Assembly (NCBI GenBank): GCA_032622095.1 | Contig: CP136061.1 | Span: forward strand, 97,401,345-97,465,344 | Direction of reading: 5' to 3' | DNA: 64,000 nucleotides | From: Siphonodentalium dalli | Taxonomy: Eukaryota; Mollusca; Scaphopoda; Gadilida; Siphonodentaliidae | Shown: one piece after another, positions 1-10,699 of the stretch | How the letters are laid out: every line of letters begins with the position of its first letter | Position numbering within the stretch: the stretch's first letter is position 1 | Made by a program: the position numbers and the translations under genes | The notes under the pieces: model-generated | What the model was told of the DNA's origin: nothing | Database searches by the model: none | Seen by the model: the letters and a program-made list of their open reading frames with translations, nothing else

Positions 1-85
1 GAGATTCGCATATATATAAGAGAATGCACTAGCACATGAATGTTAATGCTGCACCAGCACAGCTCCCGCCATGAACGGGTTAACT
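1..85. mobile_element. MITE family A, truncated copy
   Basis: Right-hand part of a dispersed palindromic element built on the motif GCATATATAAGAGAATGCA followed by a GCTGCACCAGC-like stretch. The same modules recur at 686-930, 13857-14080, 14625-14866, 25385-25622 and 52116-52260. It is cut by the window start. There is no coding capacity. Confidence 0.6.
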
Positions 86-685
86 TAACTGGGTATCAAA
101 CAGATATATAACTGTATAACACTCGTTAGCAACTAACTTGGGTGAAACGTTGGTCTGACTTTTTGCTTATGACAGGAAGTCTCGAAATATTCCATTTATG
201 CTCAATTCTATAGTTGAGAAAATCTAAGAATGAAGGGAGCATATATATAAATTTCCTTTTTAATTGGGGTTCTATAGATGTCATACTCTTACCGAGATCG
301 AGACCCAACCGGTATAGGTGGATGCCCCATATATATAAGGGTCAATAAACTTTGCAACTTATATAAACGCAGACAGTATTTGCAAATATCCATTCCACTC
401 GCTTCATTGGAATTTGGATACGTTTTTGCCAGCTTTTTCTACCCTTCCCATCAACGATAATAGCCTATTTAGTGCTTTTAATTAGAGAACTTCATTCATC
501 TATCCGACAAATGCTGGCAATTGCTTCCTTTTTGTGCAACAAATTTCCGTCAGAGCCGTCTCTCATGCTGATGCCATATTGCTAAGTAATTTGTGCCTTT
601 GACATCTTCTAGCATTAAAACCCACCTGTAGACGTAGATTAAAAGCCACAAAACGAGAGTTCGCGATGGAAATCTCCCACATTTC

Positions 686-930
686 ACTTTCATGACGGGG
701 GCTGCGCTGGTGCCGCATTAAAGATTATGTGCCAGTGCATTAGTTTTATATATGCATGCAAGTCTCCCATAGGCTTACAAGGTCAAGGTAAATATTATTA
801 GTCCAATGTATTATTTTATATTATGTGAGGGCAGTGAGGCTCCGTGTGGGAAGCTCGCATATATAAGATAATGCATTGGCACAGGGTTTTCGCTAAATTC
901 CAGGAAGCTACATGCAGTCACGGAAGGGAT
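686..930. mobile_element. MITE family A, palindromic copy
   Basis: The outer ends are complementary: a TTTCATGACGG-type start with a TCACGGAAG-type end. The inner parts GTGCCAGTGCATT and AATGCATTGGCAC are also complementary. The order of modules matches the other family A copies, with the sequence AAGGTCAA-GTAAATATT in the middle. It is non-coding and fairly diverged. Confidence 0.65.
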
Positions 931-987
931 ATTCATACTGGTTTGCTGTAGAAAAATGTTGTATACTGTCTTCAGTTGGATAGTTTT

Positions 988-1206
988 ATATGGGGCGCCG
1001 TTCTTCTATTTATTACATATTTAGTTATATCAATAATTAATTTTGTGATATCACTAAATGAATATAGTTATGACAATCATAAAATTAAATATTGTGCCTA
1101 CAATTTCACTATATCATAGTTTCATTTTGTGATATCAGAAAATGAATTATTTTATATTATATTATATTACAAAATAGGTAATAAATAGAAGAACGTTGCC
1201 CCATAT
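988..1206. mobile_element. Short MITE with about 28-bp terminal inverted repeats
   Basis: The left end has GTTCTTCTATTTATTAC after TGGGGC. The right end has the complement GTAATAAATAGAAGAAC followed by GCCCCA. Both flanks carry TAGTTTTA in direct orientation, a possible 8-bp target duplication offset by a few A/T bases, which would suit a hAT-type element. The interior is AT-rich and contains two GTGATATCA motifs. It has no coding capacity. Confidence 0.55.
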
Positions 1207-2054
1207 ATAGTTTTACATCACATGGCCTAAGTCCCCCTGCGTGTGTATCAAATCCCACCTTTTCAGCATAAGGTTGTGTACCTGTCACCTTATTCTGAAT
1301 TTGATGTTCCCATTCCAAAGTTTTGCTGAGAGGTACAAAATGCCTCCCGATCTTGACTTTAAATTTGTCTTATACAATGAACATAAAAAGTTCCTCTATA
1401 TAGGTCGGCGATATAATAATCAGAGCTGTATGTTTGCGTCACTTTATATGAATTCCATTGTAAAGGTAACTCGAGTGCATGTCCATCAATATCCTGTTCC
1501 TGTTTCTACATCCGTCGTGCATATCCATTGACCATGATAACCATGATGTCATGTAGAAAACTCCAGGCAGAGTTATCTCCCATCACTCCGCTGAGATACC
1601 ACTGCCATTAGGACATTTGGTAAGGATGTCTTACGTGTTCTTAGTTCTTATGTTTTAGGAATAAAATTGTCTATATATATATATATATGTCTGGCTCAGT
1701 TCATATTATTCTTATCAATACATAAAGAATTACCATTATTGCAAACTGTTGGTGGCCAAAACAAGATAATAGGTGACTAAATATAGTTCCGACGATATGT
1801 TAAAATAGATTTATCGTCCGCAAAGTACCATCCTTGTGGCAGTGCTATATCGCAGTGATAACGTAGAGGGCGCTGCGTGGAGTTTGGTCCTGTATTGGTT
1901 GGATTCTTTATGTGATTCAACACACATCATAATTTGACTATGAACCTATGGTGACCCTCTAACTCGCGAGCAGGATGATATTTGTTTATGAGGTCATAAT
2001 ATCTGTTGTCACCAAATTGTATGCCACTTGAAAACATGCACCCAGACTATGCAG

Positions 2055-2300
2055 TTAACCCTCTCTATACTAAATGGATTCTCCCATCATGCAGTCTTTT
2101 AAAAGGTGTACATCGGAATGGTCTATAGTTGATTTGGAGGGATGTTAAGGTGATAAAATCAGCCGACAAATAAATACTAGTAAACAATGCAGAAGGAGCC
2201 CTGTTTATTGAGGCAAATGTTTAGATAATAAGTTCAACCTTTATCTTAACATTTCATATATGCATATGATAACTACTCACCAATGTATAGAAAGGGCTAA
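2055..2300. mobile_element. MITE family D, TTAA-type (piggyBac-like)
   Basis: Starts TTAACCCTCTCTATACTAAA and ends with the complement-like TGTATAGAAAGGGCTAA. The TTAA target plus CCC/GGG termini are the signature of piggyBac-superfamily non-autonomous elements. Internal modules (AATGCAGAAGGAGCCC, GATAATAAGTTCAAC) recur in the copies at 20339-20589 and 24013-24739. Confidence 0.65.
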
Positions 2301-2445
2301 ATTTTTCTTGCAATGAACATAATTCCTAAACTGAAGAAACTTTGCTCTACTGTTTCGACTTGAGCCCTTCTTAATTGTTGTTTCCTCTGTTCTACGTTTC
2401 ACAGAGCCACATGCACTACATGTACTTTATATGAATATCAGTAAA

Positions 2446-2664
2446 GGCCATATTGAATTCATCCAGCCCCCGTTCCGCGATTTAAGTGCTACATGTTACA
2501 AAGTTCTGGAAGTGCATTCCATATATGGAACTTTTGAATATTCATGATTCCATATATAGAATTCGTGAATATTCAAAAGCTCCATATATGGAATCATGAT
2601 TATTCAAAAGTTCCATATATGGAATGAACCTCAGAACTCTGACCTGTAGCACTTAAACCGCTCT
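2446..2664. mobile_element. MITE family B, palindromic
   Basis: Begins GGCCATATTGA, continues with a CATCCAGCCCC module, then alternating TTCCATATATGGAA palindromes separated by TTGAATATTCATGA-type spacers, and closes with GACCTGTAGCACTTAAA. The second copy lies at 4501-4695. This copy has three inner TTCCATATATGGAA-type dyads where the other has two, so it has gained or lost inner units. Confidence 0.65.
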
Positions 2665-2729
2665 TGGCTTGTAATTTGTCTGGCCTAGTTCTCAATGAAT
2701 ATAGTTCCTAAAATTCAAATTGTATATGA

Positions 2730-3090
2730 ATTCTATAGTAAAGGCCACTCAAGTGCTTGTTTATCGATGTCCATTTCCATTTTCTGTATTTGATACATAC
2801 ATGTGCCATGCATATAACCATTGACTACTATGATGACTATATATGATGTCCTGTAGCTGTTGGGTTTCTTTATTTTGTTCGACAAACATCATAACCATTG
2901 ACTATGATGACCATATATATGAAGTGTAACATGTAGCGTTTGGGTTTCTTTCTTTTGTTCCGCCGACATACATCATATCCATCGACTATGATGACCCTAT
3001 AAATGTCATAAATCGCCGAGCAGGAAGATGTCAAGTTATGAGTTGTAATATGTGAAGTCATGCTATAATACCCATTGACGTTTCCGGCCA
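2730..3090. repeat. Degenerate tandem repeat, unit about 85 bp
   Basis: The phrase TTGGGTTTCTTT followed by TTTTGTTC, an ACAT(C)ATAACC stretch and ATTGACTATGATGACC occurs two to three times in a row. Weaker relatives lie at about 1474-1560 and 1880-1990. I see no coding function. Confidence 0.5.
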
Positions 3091-3461
3091 CAATAACCTC
3101 GACATACAGCTGTGCGTAAGTACTCCAAACTATCTACCATTCTCCAACGGGTTATCGGGTCGTTGTCTGCACAAGGGATTCGTTCTTTGGTTTGATCTGG
3201 ATACATTTGCATTCTGTTATGAACATTCGCTGGAATAATTAGTGTACTTGACGGTTATAAAGAATCACTTGTTTTTTGCTCAAAGAGAGCACAGGTCGAC
3301 GGCGAGGGAGTGTGAATGTGAACGAACCTGATGTCTTTGAGTGAATAGATACTTATCTTGAGTTCGTTTCGTTTCCGGTAATTAATCTCTGGTTGATGCC
3401 GGATGAGGATAATTTGCCGACTTAGTGGAGTTGCATACGCGCGGAAATACTACGTCATTAT

Positions 3462-3467
3462 TATAAA
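3462..3467 (+). promoter_or_regulatory. TATA-like motif upstream of the 250-codon ORF
   Basis: TATAAA in TTATTATAAACGG lies 74 nt before the ATG at 3536, preceded by TACGTCAT, a CRE-like half site. Position and sequence suit a core promoter, but in AT-rich DNA the motif is common by chance. Confidence 0.3.
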
Positions 3468-3535
3468 CGGTTGATGAGACGAGATAATTAACACCCATTC
3501 AGAGTAGAATCACCTGTAAAAAGTATAATTGAAAT

Positions 3536-4288
3536 ATGCAGGAGACAACAGAAGGAGCACACGGGATTAATTCGGCAACCACCGAGATGAACTCGGTAAC
3601 CTCCGGGATATACTCGGAAATCCCCGAGACGTACTCGTTCTCGGGAACCCCAAGAATGTATCCGGGAATCTCCGGTGTATACTCGGTAATTCCCGATACG
3701 TACTCGGAAGCCCCCGGTGTGGACTCGAAAATCCCCGAGATGCAATCGGCAGCCCCAGTAACGGACTCAAAAGCCAAAAGGATACACTCGGTAACCACCG
3801 GGATGCAGTCGGCAACCACCGGGATGCAGTCGGCAACTCCCGGGATGTACTGCGGCACCCTACAAACTCCCGAAGAGGTCGACCTTCTGAAGACTATGAA
3901 AACCATCACCAAATCTGAGCTTCTGTTCTCTTTGACGTCTCTCTACAGAGTGTTTGAATCTTCTGTTGATGATTGTAATGATGTCTCTGAGTTTACAAAG
4001 TGTGTCAATGACATACTCACACACAGAATGTTTCGTGACACCGATATGAGCGACATTGTTGGAGGCCACCGCGATGTGGAGAAAGATTCAGTGTGTTCAA
4101 GGTCGGATTTGGAGTCCAGAATATATGGCGAAATGGCTGCTTTGTCGGAACAAGTCGAGTTAGATTTGACGGAGGTTCATGACGATGATGATGGTATGTC
4201 GGGGTCGACAACAAATTATGACGTTAATTCGGTTATAACAAGCATACTGCAATGTTCGGACACGCATGAACGCACAATTAGTACATAA
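3536..4288 (+). CDS. Hypothetical 250-aa protein with repetitive N-terminus and acidic helical C-terminus
   Basis: Longest single-copy open frame in the window, from ATG 3536 to TAA 4288. Residues about 14-105 are a degenerate repeat of roughly 7-8 residues, rich in Ser, Thr, Pro and Gly (for example SVTTGMQSATTGMQSATPGM). Residues about 108-250 are non-repetitive, with predicted helix-forming stretches (TPEEVDLLKTMKTITKSELL) and an acidic run (HDDDDG). I see no signal peptide or membrane segment. A TATA-like motif sits upstream, and an AATACA-type weak polyadenylation signal near 4359 follows. The ORF is flanked by MITE family B copies. The minus strand is also open over the repeats, because the 15- and 21-nt repeats keep several frames free of stops. 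I do not recognise the family. It may be a single-exon gene, an exon, or a chance ORF, and the non-repetitive half is the better evidence for a real gene. Confidence 0.5.
   Translation: MQETTEGAHGINSATTEMNSVTSGIYSEIPETYSFSGTPRMYPGISGVYSVIPDTYSEAPGVDSKIPEMQSAAPVTDSKAKRIHSVTTGMQSATTGMQSATPGMYCGTLQTPEEVDLLKTMKTITKSELLFSLTSLYRVFESSVDDCNDVSEFTKCVNDILTHRMFRDTDMSDIVGGHRDVEKDSVCSRSDLESRIYGEMAALSEQVELDLTEVHDDDDGMSGSTTNYDVNSVITSILQCSDTHERTIST
3575..3850 (+). repeat. In-frame coding minisatellite
   Basis: Runs of the motif ACTCGG(T/A)AA(C/T)(C/A)(C/A)CCGGGATG with periods of mostly 21 to 30 nt (multiples of 3). The last units (GGCAACCACCGGGATGCAGT) are nearly identical, so this part expanded recently. 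The period keeps the reading frame of the ORF at 3536. Confidence 0.65.
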
Positions 4289-4500
4289 ACAGATATGCCT
4301 TGAAATGGCATGATTAATGCATGATAATGTACATTTGTATTTGTTTTTATAATTCACCAATACAATTACTTGTACCTTTGTAATGGGCAAGATCAGTTAT
4401 CGTGTTTTTAAAATCTTATTCTGACCTATTCAGTCTCACCTCAAGCCGTGATCAGTTGTTACGTGCCTTGTTTAACATACACTATACGCCATATAACATA

Positions 4501-4695
4501 GTCGCGGCCATATTGATCCATCCAGCCCCGTTCCGTTTTTTTCAGTGCTACATACATGTCACAGTTCTGGAGTAGCATTCCATATCTGGAATTCATGAAT
4601 ATTCAAAAGCTCCATATATGGAATGCTACTACATAACATTGACCTGTAGCATTAACAAAACGCAACAGGGTTGGATGGATCCAATATGGCCGTGA
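4501..4695. mobile_element. MITE family B, palindromic copy 2
   Basis: Ends are inverted: GGCCATATTGATCCATCCAG at the left, and TTGGATGGATCCAATATGGCC at the right as its complement. The central dyad TTCCATATATGGAA is shared with the copy at 2446-2664. Confidence 0.7.
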
Positions 4696-4699
4696 CAAA

Positions 4700-6400
4700 G
4701 TTCTGTGGCGTATTGTCATGAAACGGTAACCGATTACGTCAATGCATATATACATGTGATTTCTTGGAGTGCCCAAGTCTATACAGAGGAAGTATACAGT
4801 GTTTATAAATGGCATAACATACCAAAATACGATAACAAAATACCCTCGGCTGTCAAAAACGTATAGTGACATTTGAGTCTGTGTACACAGATATCATTAA
4901 AACAATACATATGTTGGATTGGCAGCTGGATTCGCTGAAAGGCTTATATTGGTCTATAATATATTACAAACTGAGTCACCTGCGTGTGGCTGAGCGATAA
5001 ATCGCAACAAACTAAGCCGCAATACACATTTGTACTTCTGAATAAACAAGAATGAAATCTTCAAACTGGAAGTCTGAAAGTAAATACAGAATTAAGAAAG
5101 ATATATTATAAGACAGATGTTATAGGATATGGGCTAATTGCTATTTATAACGAGTTATGTATACCAAACTGGGCACTGGAAACTATTTGGAAGTGCGTTG
5201 TTTTCGTCAGACTATAATAGTCGTTACGCATTGATTGATACTCGACATGTCCCGAACAAGCGTGACAAATTTGATTAACGACTGTAAATAATTTGATTAG
5301 AATCGTATGTCGAACCAATGAATGTTGTTGAATAAATTCCTATCATTTGACTTTGTATATAAACATAGCCGTATTTTTTTACATTATATATTGTTGCTTG
5401 TAACACAGTTTCTGTATAATATACCATGTATAGGCACAGAACTATAACAAAATAGATTCAAATTAACCTTAAATACGTATAATTCGGGCAGAATGTGAAA
5501 AAATACTGTAATTTGCCATAATTTTCCCATGAACTCAATTTGCCAGAAAATTACCAGAATTTAACCGAAAATATCTCAAATTTGTCCGATAAGTGTCCGA
5601 ATTTGAGCTTTCAAAACGCGTTGGGTACTATAGCCCTCACAGCCCACCTGATCCGTACAGTTATGTATATAAATAGAAACATGGACTTGATGTTCTCTTT
5701 CAGACAACAGAAATGTCAAAATCATGCACAACGGAGAGGACGGGTATAAGATCAAAGCAAAAATTATTGAGAAACGAGCGGTGTATAGTCGGTACCGGAC
5801 TTCCTTCGGCACACCCTCTGTTAACAGGCGATCCTTGACACCCGCCGAGGTGCATAAATTCGAAGGTAAGTCATATACACGCCGAGAAGGTACACAGGTT
5901 TGAAGATAATTAAGTCATTCTGCAATCTGGTGAGTTCAGCGCTTGTAAGACCAAGATCTATTTCTGGTTGTATCCGCATTAAAATGGTTTATAGCCAATA
6001 GGGTAAATATATATGTTATCTAAAAACGACAATTGCTTAGTTGAAAACTTGAGCTGCTTTTGTTTGTTTTTTTGTGGTCGCCATTTTGGCAGCCATCTTT
6101 AAAAAAAAACTTAACCAGTTGTGCTCCATCGAGTTGAAATCAACATACACTGAATTGTTCCCCTCTTTTTTCGATATTCAAATCAAAGTCTCTGGTGTTC
6201 ACAAATCTCAGAAAAAATGATTTAGTCGACATGTCACGTTCGTAGAATATATTGTTTTCGTTTCCGGTGGCCATTTTGTTTGCCATCTTCATCTGAGAGC
6301 ACTAAATTTTCTATCAGAATAAAGCAGACTGTCATGTCGTCACAACATTAGGATTTATAATTGTCTCACGAATTCAAATGGTTGTAAACTATAATATAGA
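4700..6400. other. No supported gene
   Basis: AT-rich DNA. Short open frames (4603-4872 minus, 5540-5749 plus, 5576-5812 minus) show no repeated domain, no splice context and no recognisable motif. At 6075-6100 and 6262-6290 the phrase GCCATTTTG(T/G)(C/T)-GCCATCTT appears, a loose relative of the repeat at 53740-54440. Confidence 0.5.
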
Positions 6401-6545
6401 GAAACAGCCAATCACCGCTCAGTGTTAGAATCGAGGTCCTCATTTTAATATTCATTATGACCTGACCTCGATTCTAACACTGAGCGGTGATTGGCTGTTT
6501 CTACTCTGTCAGTCATGGAAAGGTCAGGTCACAATGAATATTAAA
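6401..6545. repeat. Inverted repeat, probable small fold-back element
   Basis: GAAACAGCCAATCACCGCTC at 6401-6420 is exactly complementary to the end at 6482-6501. The arms are about 35-40 bp and include GTGTTAGAATCGAGGTC. The loop phrase AATATTCATTATGACCTGACC recurs in inverted form just after the hairpin (6518-6541), so the hairpin overlaps a second inverted pair. Confidence 0.7.
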
Positions 6546-7125
6546 CTTAGGAACTGTGTCACTTGACAAATTTCTTTTTTAAAGTTGGAATTATCGACAG
6601 ATTTCTCCTCTATTAGAATTGTTTACTGACAATGTGTTGATTTGTATGAGTAAATAAATTATTAGCCGACAATAAATCACTAAGTTCCAGATATTTAGTT
6701 GATCGTTTGACCGATTTTTAATGATAGTAAACTGTATGGGTGGTGAATTTAGAGACGCATGGCGTCCATTGCTGCTGAGCCGGATCAAATCGAAAAAATA
6801 CGCTCTCCGGAGACAATATTCGGTGGTTAAAATTTAATCAAATGCAACGTGTATGAATGTTTCTGATGGGAGTTTGTGGTATTTATTGAAAGATGAATTC
6901 TTTGCCGATCCATCCGTGTATATATCGTTATCATTACTGGGGTGAATGGGCTAAATTTGTGCGACTCCCGAGCGATGGTGAAACGTTGAATTTCTACAGA
7001 GCCCATTGTCTGTATAATGTTCCATTAACGCGAAGAAGGCGCGTATATAGAGCGGCGTATATGGGCAGTGCAAAAGGAGGCGGACAGCGGAGCGCGTTAC
7101 AGGCCCCTGTGACCCAAATATACAA

Positions 7126-7640
7126 ACACACAACTCGCTATAACTACATGCAAGTCGTTATAATTTTAACGACTTCCAACAACCCGATATAACGACTTGC
7201 TACTCGCTATAACGACTTGCAAGCCGGCCGTTATAACGACTTAAAACAACTCATTATAACGAGTTGCGACTTGTTATAACGACTTGTGAAAGTCGTTATT
7301 AGGACTTACAACTCGTTGTAATGATTTGCAGCTCATTATAAAGAGTTGTTGGGAGTCGTTATAACAACCTGTAGAAATAAAAACAATTTATAACGACTTG
7401 TAGAAAAATGTAAAAGTCGCTATAATGACTTGTTTTCATTACTACAAGTCGTTGTAACGACTTCGGACAACTCGTTATATAACGACTTGGAAGTCGTTAT
7501 ATAACAAGCTGTTAGAAGACATTATGACTTGCAAGTAGTTGTACCGGGTCGTAAGTCGTTATAATTAGCGTGTTGTTGCATGGAAGTCGTTATAACGATT
7601 TGCAAGTCATTATAACGAGTTGCAGTGTGTATTTGTATAT
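7126..7640. repeat. TCGTTATAACGACTTG tandem array
   Basis: About 500 bp of degenerate units made of GTTATAACGA and ACTTGCAAGT. Both pieces are self-complementary, so the array can form many small hairpins. Spacing is irregular at about 17-35 bp. It is non-coding. Confidence 0.75.
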
Positions 7641-7730
7641 TTGGTGGTGTGTTGGTGTTTCGGTGGCCCTAATGCGTTTTCGTAGGCGCCCAGTTTCTGC
7701 AACTAATCATCCCACTCAACGCCCTGATTT

Positions 7731-9800
7731 GTGGCCCGTCTGGGAATCATGTAATGAAGATGTCCTGTTGAAACACTTAGCATGGAAGAACCACTCGCCA
7801 CTTTATGTGGCCCATGTGCTCACACTTACGATATTAATGATTTTGAGTGGGGGAAAAACTATTAAAATATCTTGGTCTAGTCTTAATCCCCTAGCTTGTT
7901 TTGGATTGCTTGCTTCTTACCAATTTAAAGATGCTCTATCTCTTCCGGGAACTACTTCCGACGACAGCAACAACAACAACATTTCTATGAGACTCGTGTT
8001 GTATACACGCTTGAATTGTTTTCCTCAGACGAGAAACAGCATCCTGATGTTTTCAAATATTTCCATGAAAGTGCTTTAATATATATAGATATTAATCATA
8101 AATGTAGTAATGTTCCAAAAATTTAGCTGGATGCACTTTCTGTCCCGATTCATTGAAAAATAATTGAAAAACAAAACAAATTTGCTGGTGACAAGCTCGC
8201 GTTGATTTGTCTCTCTCTGATTCAGTTAGTACTTTATATGAAACTCGTCAAACTCGTTTTGAAGGCACTTTTGCACTGTTGTCCGCAGACAAACTCTAGA
8301 TACAGCTGCCTGGTGTTACAAATATTTGGAATTAATGAATTTTAACAGACAGATTTTTAATCAAAAATAAAGTTATACTTTTAAAATAGCCACATTTTCT
8401 GTCCTGGTTCGTTGAAAATAATGTGGAAAACAATTATTTCCTATATATAGTCACCGAGGCTCCTGTTAATTGGCATCTCTGGCTAATTAGTATTTCAAAG
8501 TTGGTCACCTGAGATGTAGATGGAAACTGGGGCGTGGACCCCTCACCAATTTAAGACATTCTGGCTATAACCAAGTCAATAGTGTAGCAAATCGTCCCAT
8601 CTAGAATGCCCTATAAAAATTCTAGCCCGTTTTGGAGTCATGTAATGAACATGTCCTGATAAAACGCTTAGCGTGGAAGAGCCACTCTATGTAGCCCATG
8701 TGCTCACATTTACGATATTAGTTCAATGTTTTTGAGTAAAAAATAAATAAATATGAAAATGTCTTGGTGTAGTCTTCATCTCACCGCATGGTCTGAACTC
8801 TGGATTGTCTGACTATTTTTCGGCTGAAACTTGGGGAATGATATAAGTAGTAATGTTATTCGAAAAGTTTATGTACAGTGGTGCAAATTGATTTAGCGAT
8901 TTTTTTTTTTTATCAAAGTTTGAAATTTCTCAGTCACCTGCGGTGTTGTTGGAAACCGGGTGTGTAGACCCATCACTCATTTACGACTTTCTAGCTATCG
9001 TCAAGTCAATTTATGTAGCAAGTCATCCTATATACATAACGGCTAACGCTATTATATATGCCGCCTTGGAATCCCGTAATGAAGATGTTATGCATGTTAA
9101 AACACTTAGCACAGAAGAACCGCTCGCCACTGTATGGGGCCCATGTGCTCTCTCTTACGATATTAGTTCAATGTTTTTGAGTAAAACAAAAAAATAACTA
9201 TGAAATTGTCTTGGTGTAGTCATCACCAGATTTTGTTTCTTCCTGCATGGGAATCATGTAATGAAGATGTCATGTTAAACGCTTAGCATGGAAGAACCAC
9301 TCTCTAGAACTACTATGGGAGGTACACATGCATGTGCTCACACTTCACTTACGATATTAGTGCAATATTTTGACAAATCAATATATGAAAATGTCTTGGT
9401 GTGGTCTTCATCCCATAGCTTGGTCTGGACTCTGAGCTGCCTGACTTTTTTTCCGCTGAAATTTGTGGATGTATAGCACTAGTACTGTTCGAAAAATGCA
9501 TGTATACAGTAGTGCAAATTGAGTTAACTATTTGTTTTCAAAGTTTAAAATGTCTTAGTCACCTGGGGTGTTGTTGGAAACCGGGTATGTAGACCCATCA
9601 CCCATTTACGACCATCTAGCTATCGTCAAGTCAATTTATGTAGCAATTCATCATAACCAACGCTACATCCCGTCTGGGAATCTTGTATAATGAAGATGTC
9701 CTGTTAAAACACTCAGCTTGGTGAACCACTCTCCACGTTATGGGGCCCATGTGCTCCCACTTACTATATTGCCAATAGTTTGTCTGACTACTTAGCTTTC
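7731..9800. repeat. Block of repeated 0.4-0.6 kb units
   Basis: Two phrases alternate. One is GGGAATCATGTAATGAAGATG, through TTAGCATGGAAGAACCACTC, to CCCATGTGCTCACACTTACG, with copies near 7740, 8630, 9070, 9250 and 9670. The other is GTCACCTG-GGTGTTG-TGGAAAC, through GACCCATCACCCATTTACGA, to CAAGTCAAT, with copies near 8505, 8932 and 9557. Copies are diverged and carry indels, so any ORF across them (for example 7570-8079) is not conserved and is unlikely to be a gene. Confidence 0.65.
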
Positions 9801-10089
9801 TTGTGATATATCATTATTATGGTTCAGCTCTTCCGTACTGTATGAGATTCGCACATAATGGACCTTTTCTCGGTGGTTTTCTGACTAACGGGATGGGTTG
9901 CAACAGTTGTTGCTTGAAATTGGTTCCTTGACTCAAACAGCTCTGCAAATGAGCGTCTATGATTTTTGTTTCTTTCATTCATATTTCATACGGTTTATGA
10001 TATTATGTCGATTGCACTCTGAGAGAAAGGTTATATCCACGAGTCTCCGTGCACCATATACATCCATATAGTAACGTGGCTACATGGTC

Positions 10090-10640
10090 TATGTTATAGG
10101 GTGTACACCTGGAAATTTCCATCTGCAACCCCCTCACTCACCCCTCTCACACACATCTAAACTAGACCAAACTCCTAGGTTTGCAAAATTCCGCTTGCAC
10201 CAACCAGCCCCCAAAGTTGTTCGCAAATTTCAAAATAGTAGCCACTTCAGACAAAACTTTTGACCAAAAGTAGAAAAATATGCTACTTTTGGTCTGTAGA
10301 AACAACAAATTTCCCACTAACTACTGGTTGGAAAATCAAACTACCAGAATAATTTGAATTTATCTTTGATATAAAGTTTCCAACACATGTTGTGTTAATT
10401 AACTTTTGAAATATTGGGGGGGGTGAGACACCCACAAACCCCCATGTCACCAGGCCTCCCCGTTTGCACGTTTCCTTCCTCTGTCAGGGAGATATCCTCT
10501 ACCAGGGGTGGGGTGATCAAGGCAACTTTGAATTTCCACTGAACCCCCCATGAGGACCAAAATCACCCACCAACTATATGCAACTGTATATATATATATA
10601 GGAAAACTATCATGATTTGCACGGTTGCACACCCCATCAA
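10090..10640. repeat. Dispersed repeat family C with C/G runs
   Basis: Contains GGTGTACACCTGGAAATTTCC, C-rich spacers, GTTTGCAAAATT, TTTTGACCAAAAGT, ATGCTACTTTTGGTCT and GGGGGGGGTGAGACACCC. The same modules recur near 34540-34640, 35220-35350 and 38270-38540, with related G-run ends near 20930-21010 and 23020-23137. It is likely an old non-autonomous transposon. The terminal structure is not clear. Confidence 0.5.
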
Positions 10641-10699
10641 ACTTTACCACTGTCGGAATTCAATGCATCCAACCAACTGGAGTTGATTCAGGCGTGAAG

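Noticed and set aside
1241-1531. 96-codon ORF
   Set aside because: A short stretch (FAERYKMPPDLDFKFVLY) looks protein-like, but no splice sites or homology could be recognised and the 3' part is the 85-bp repeat.
7570-8079. 169-codon ORF
   Set aside because: It starts inside the TAACGACTT array and crosses diverged repeat units that do not keep the frame elsewhere. No motif is seen.
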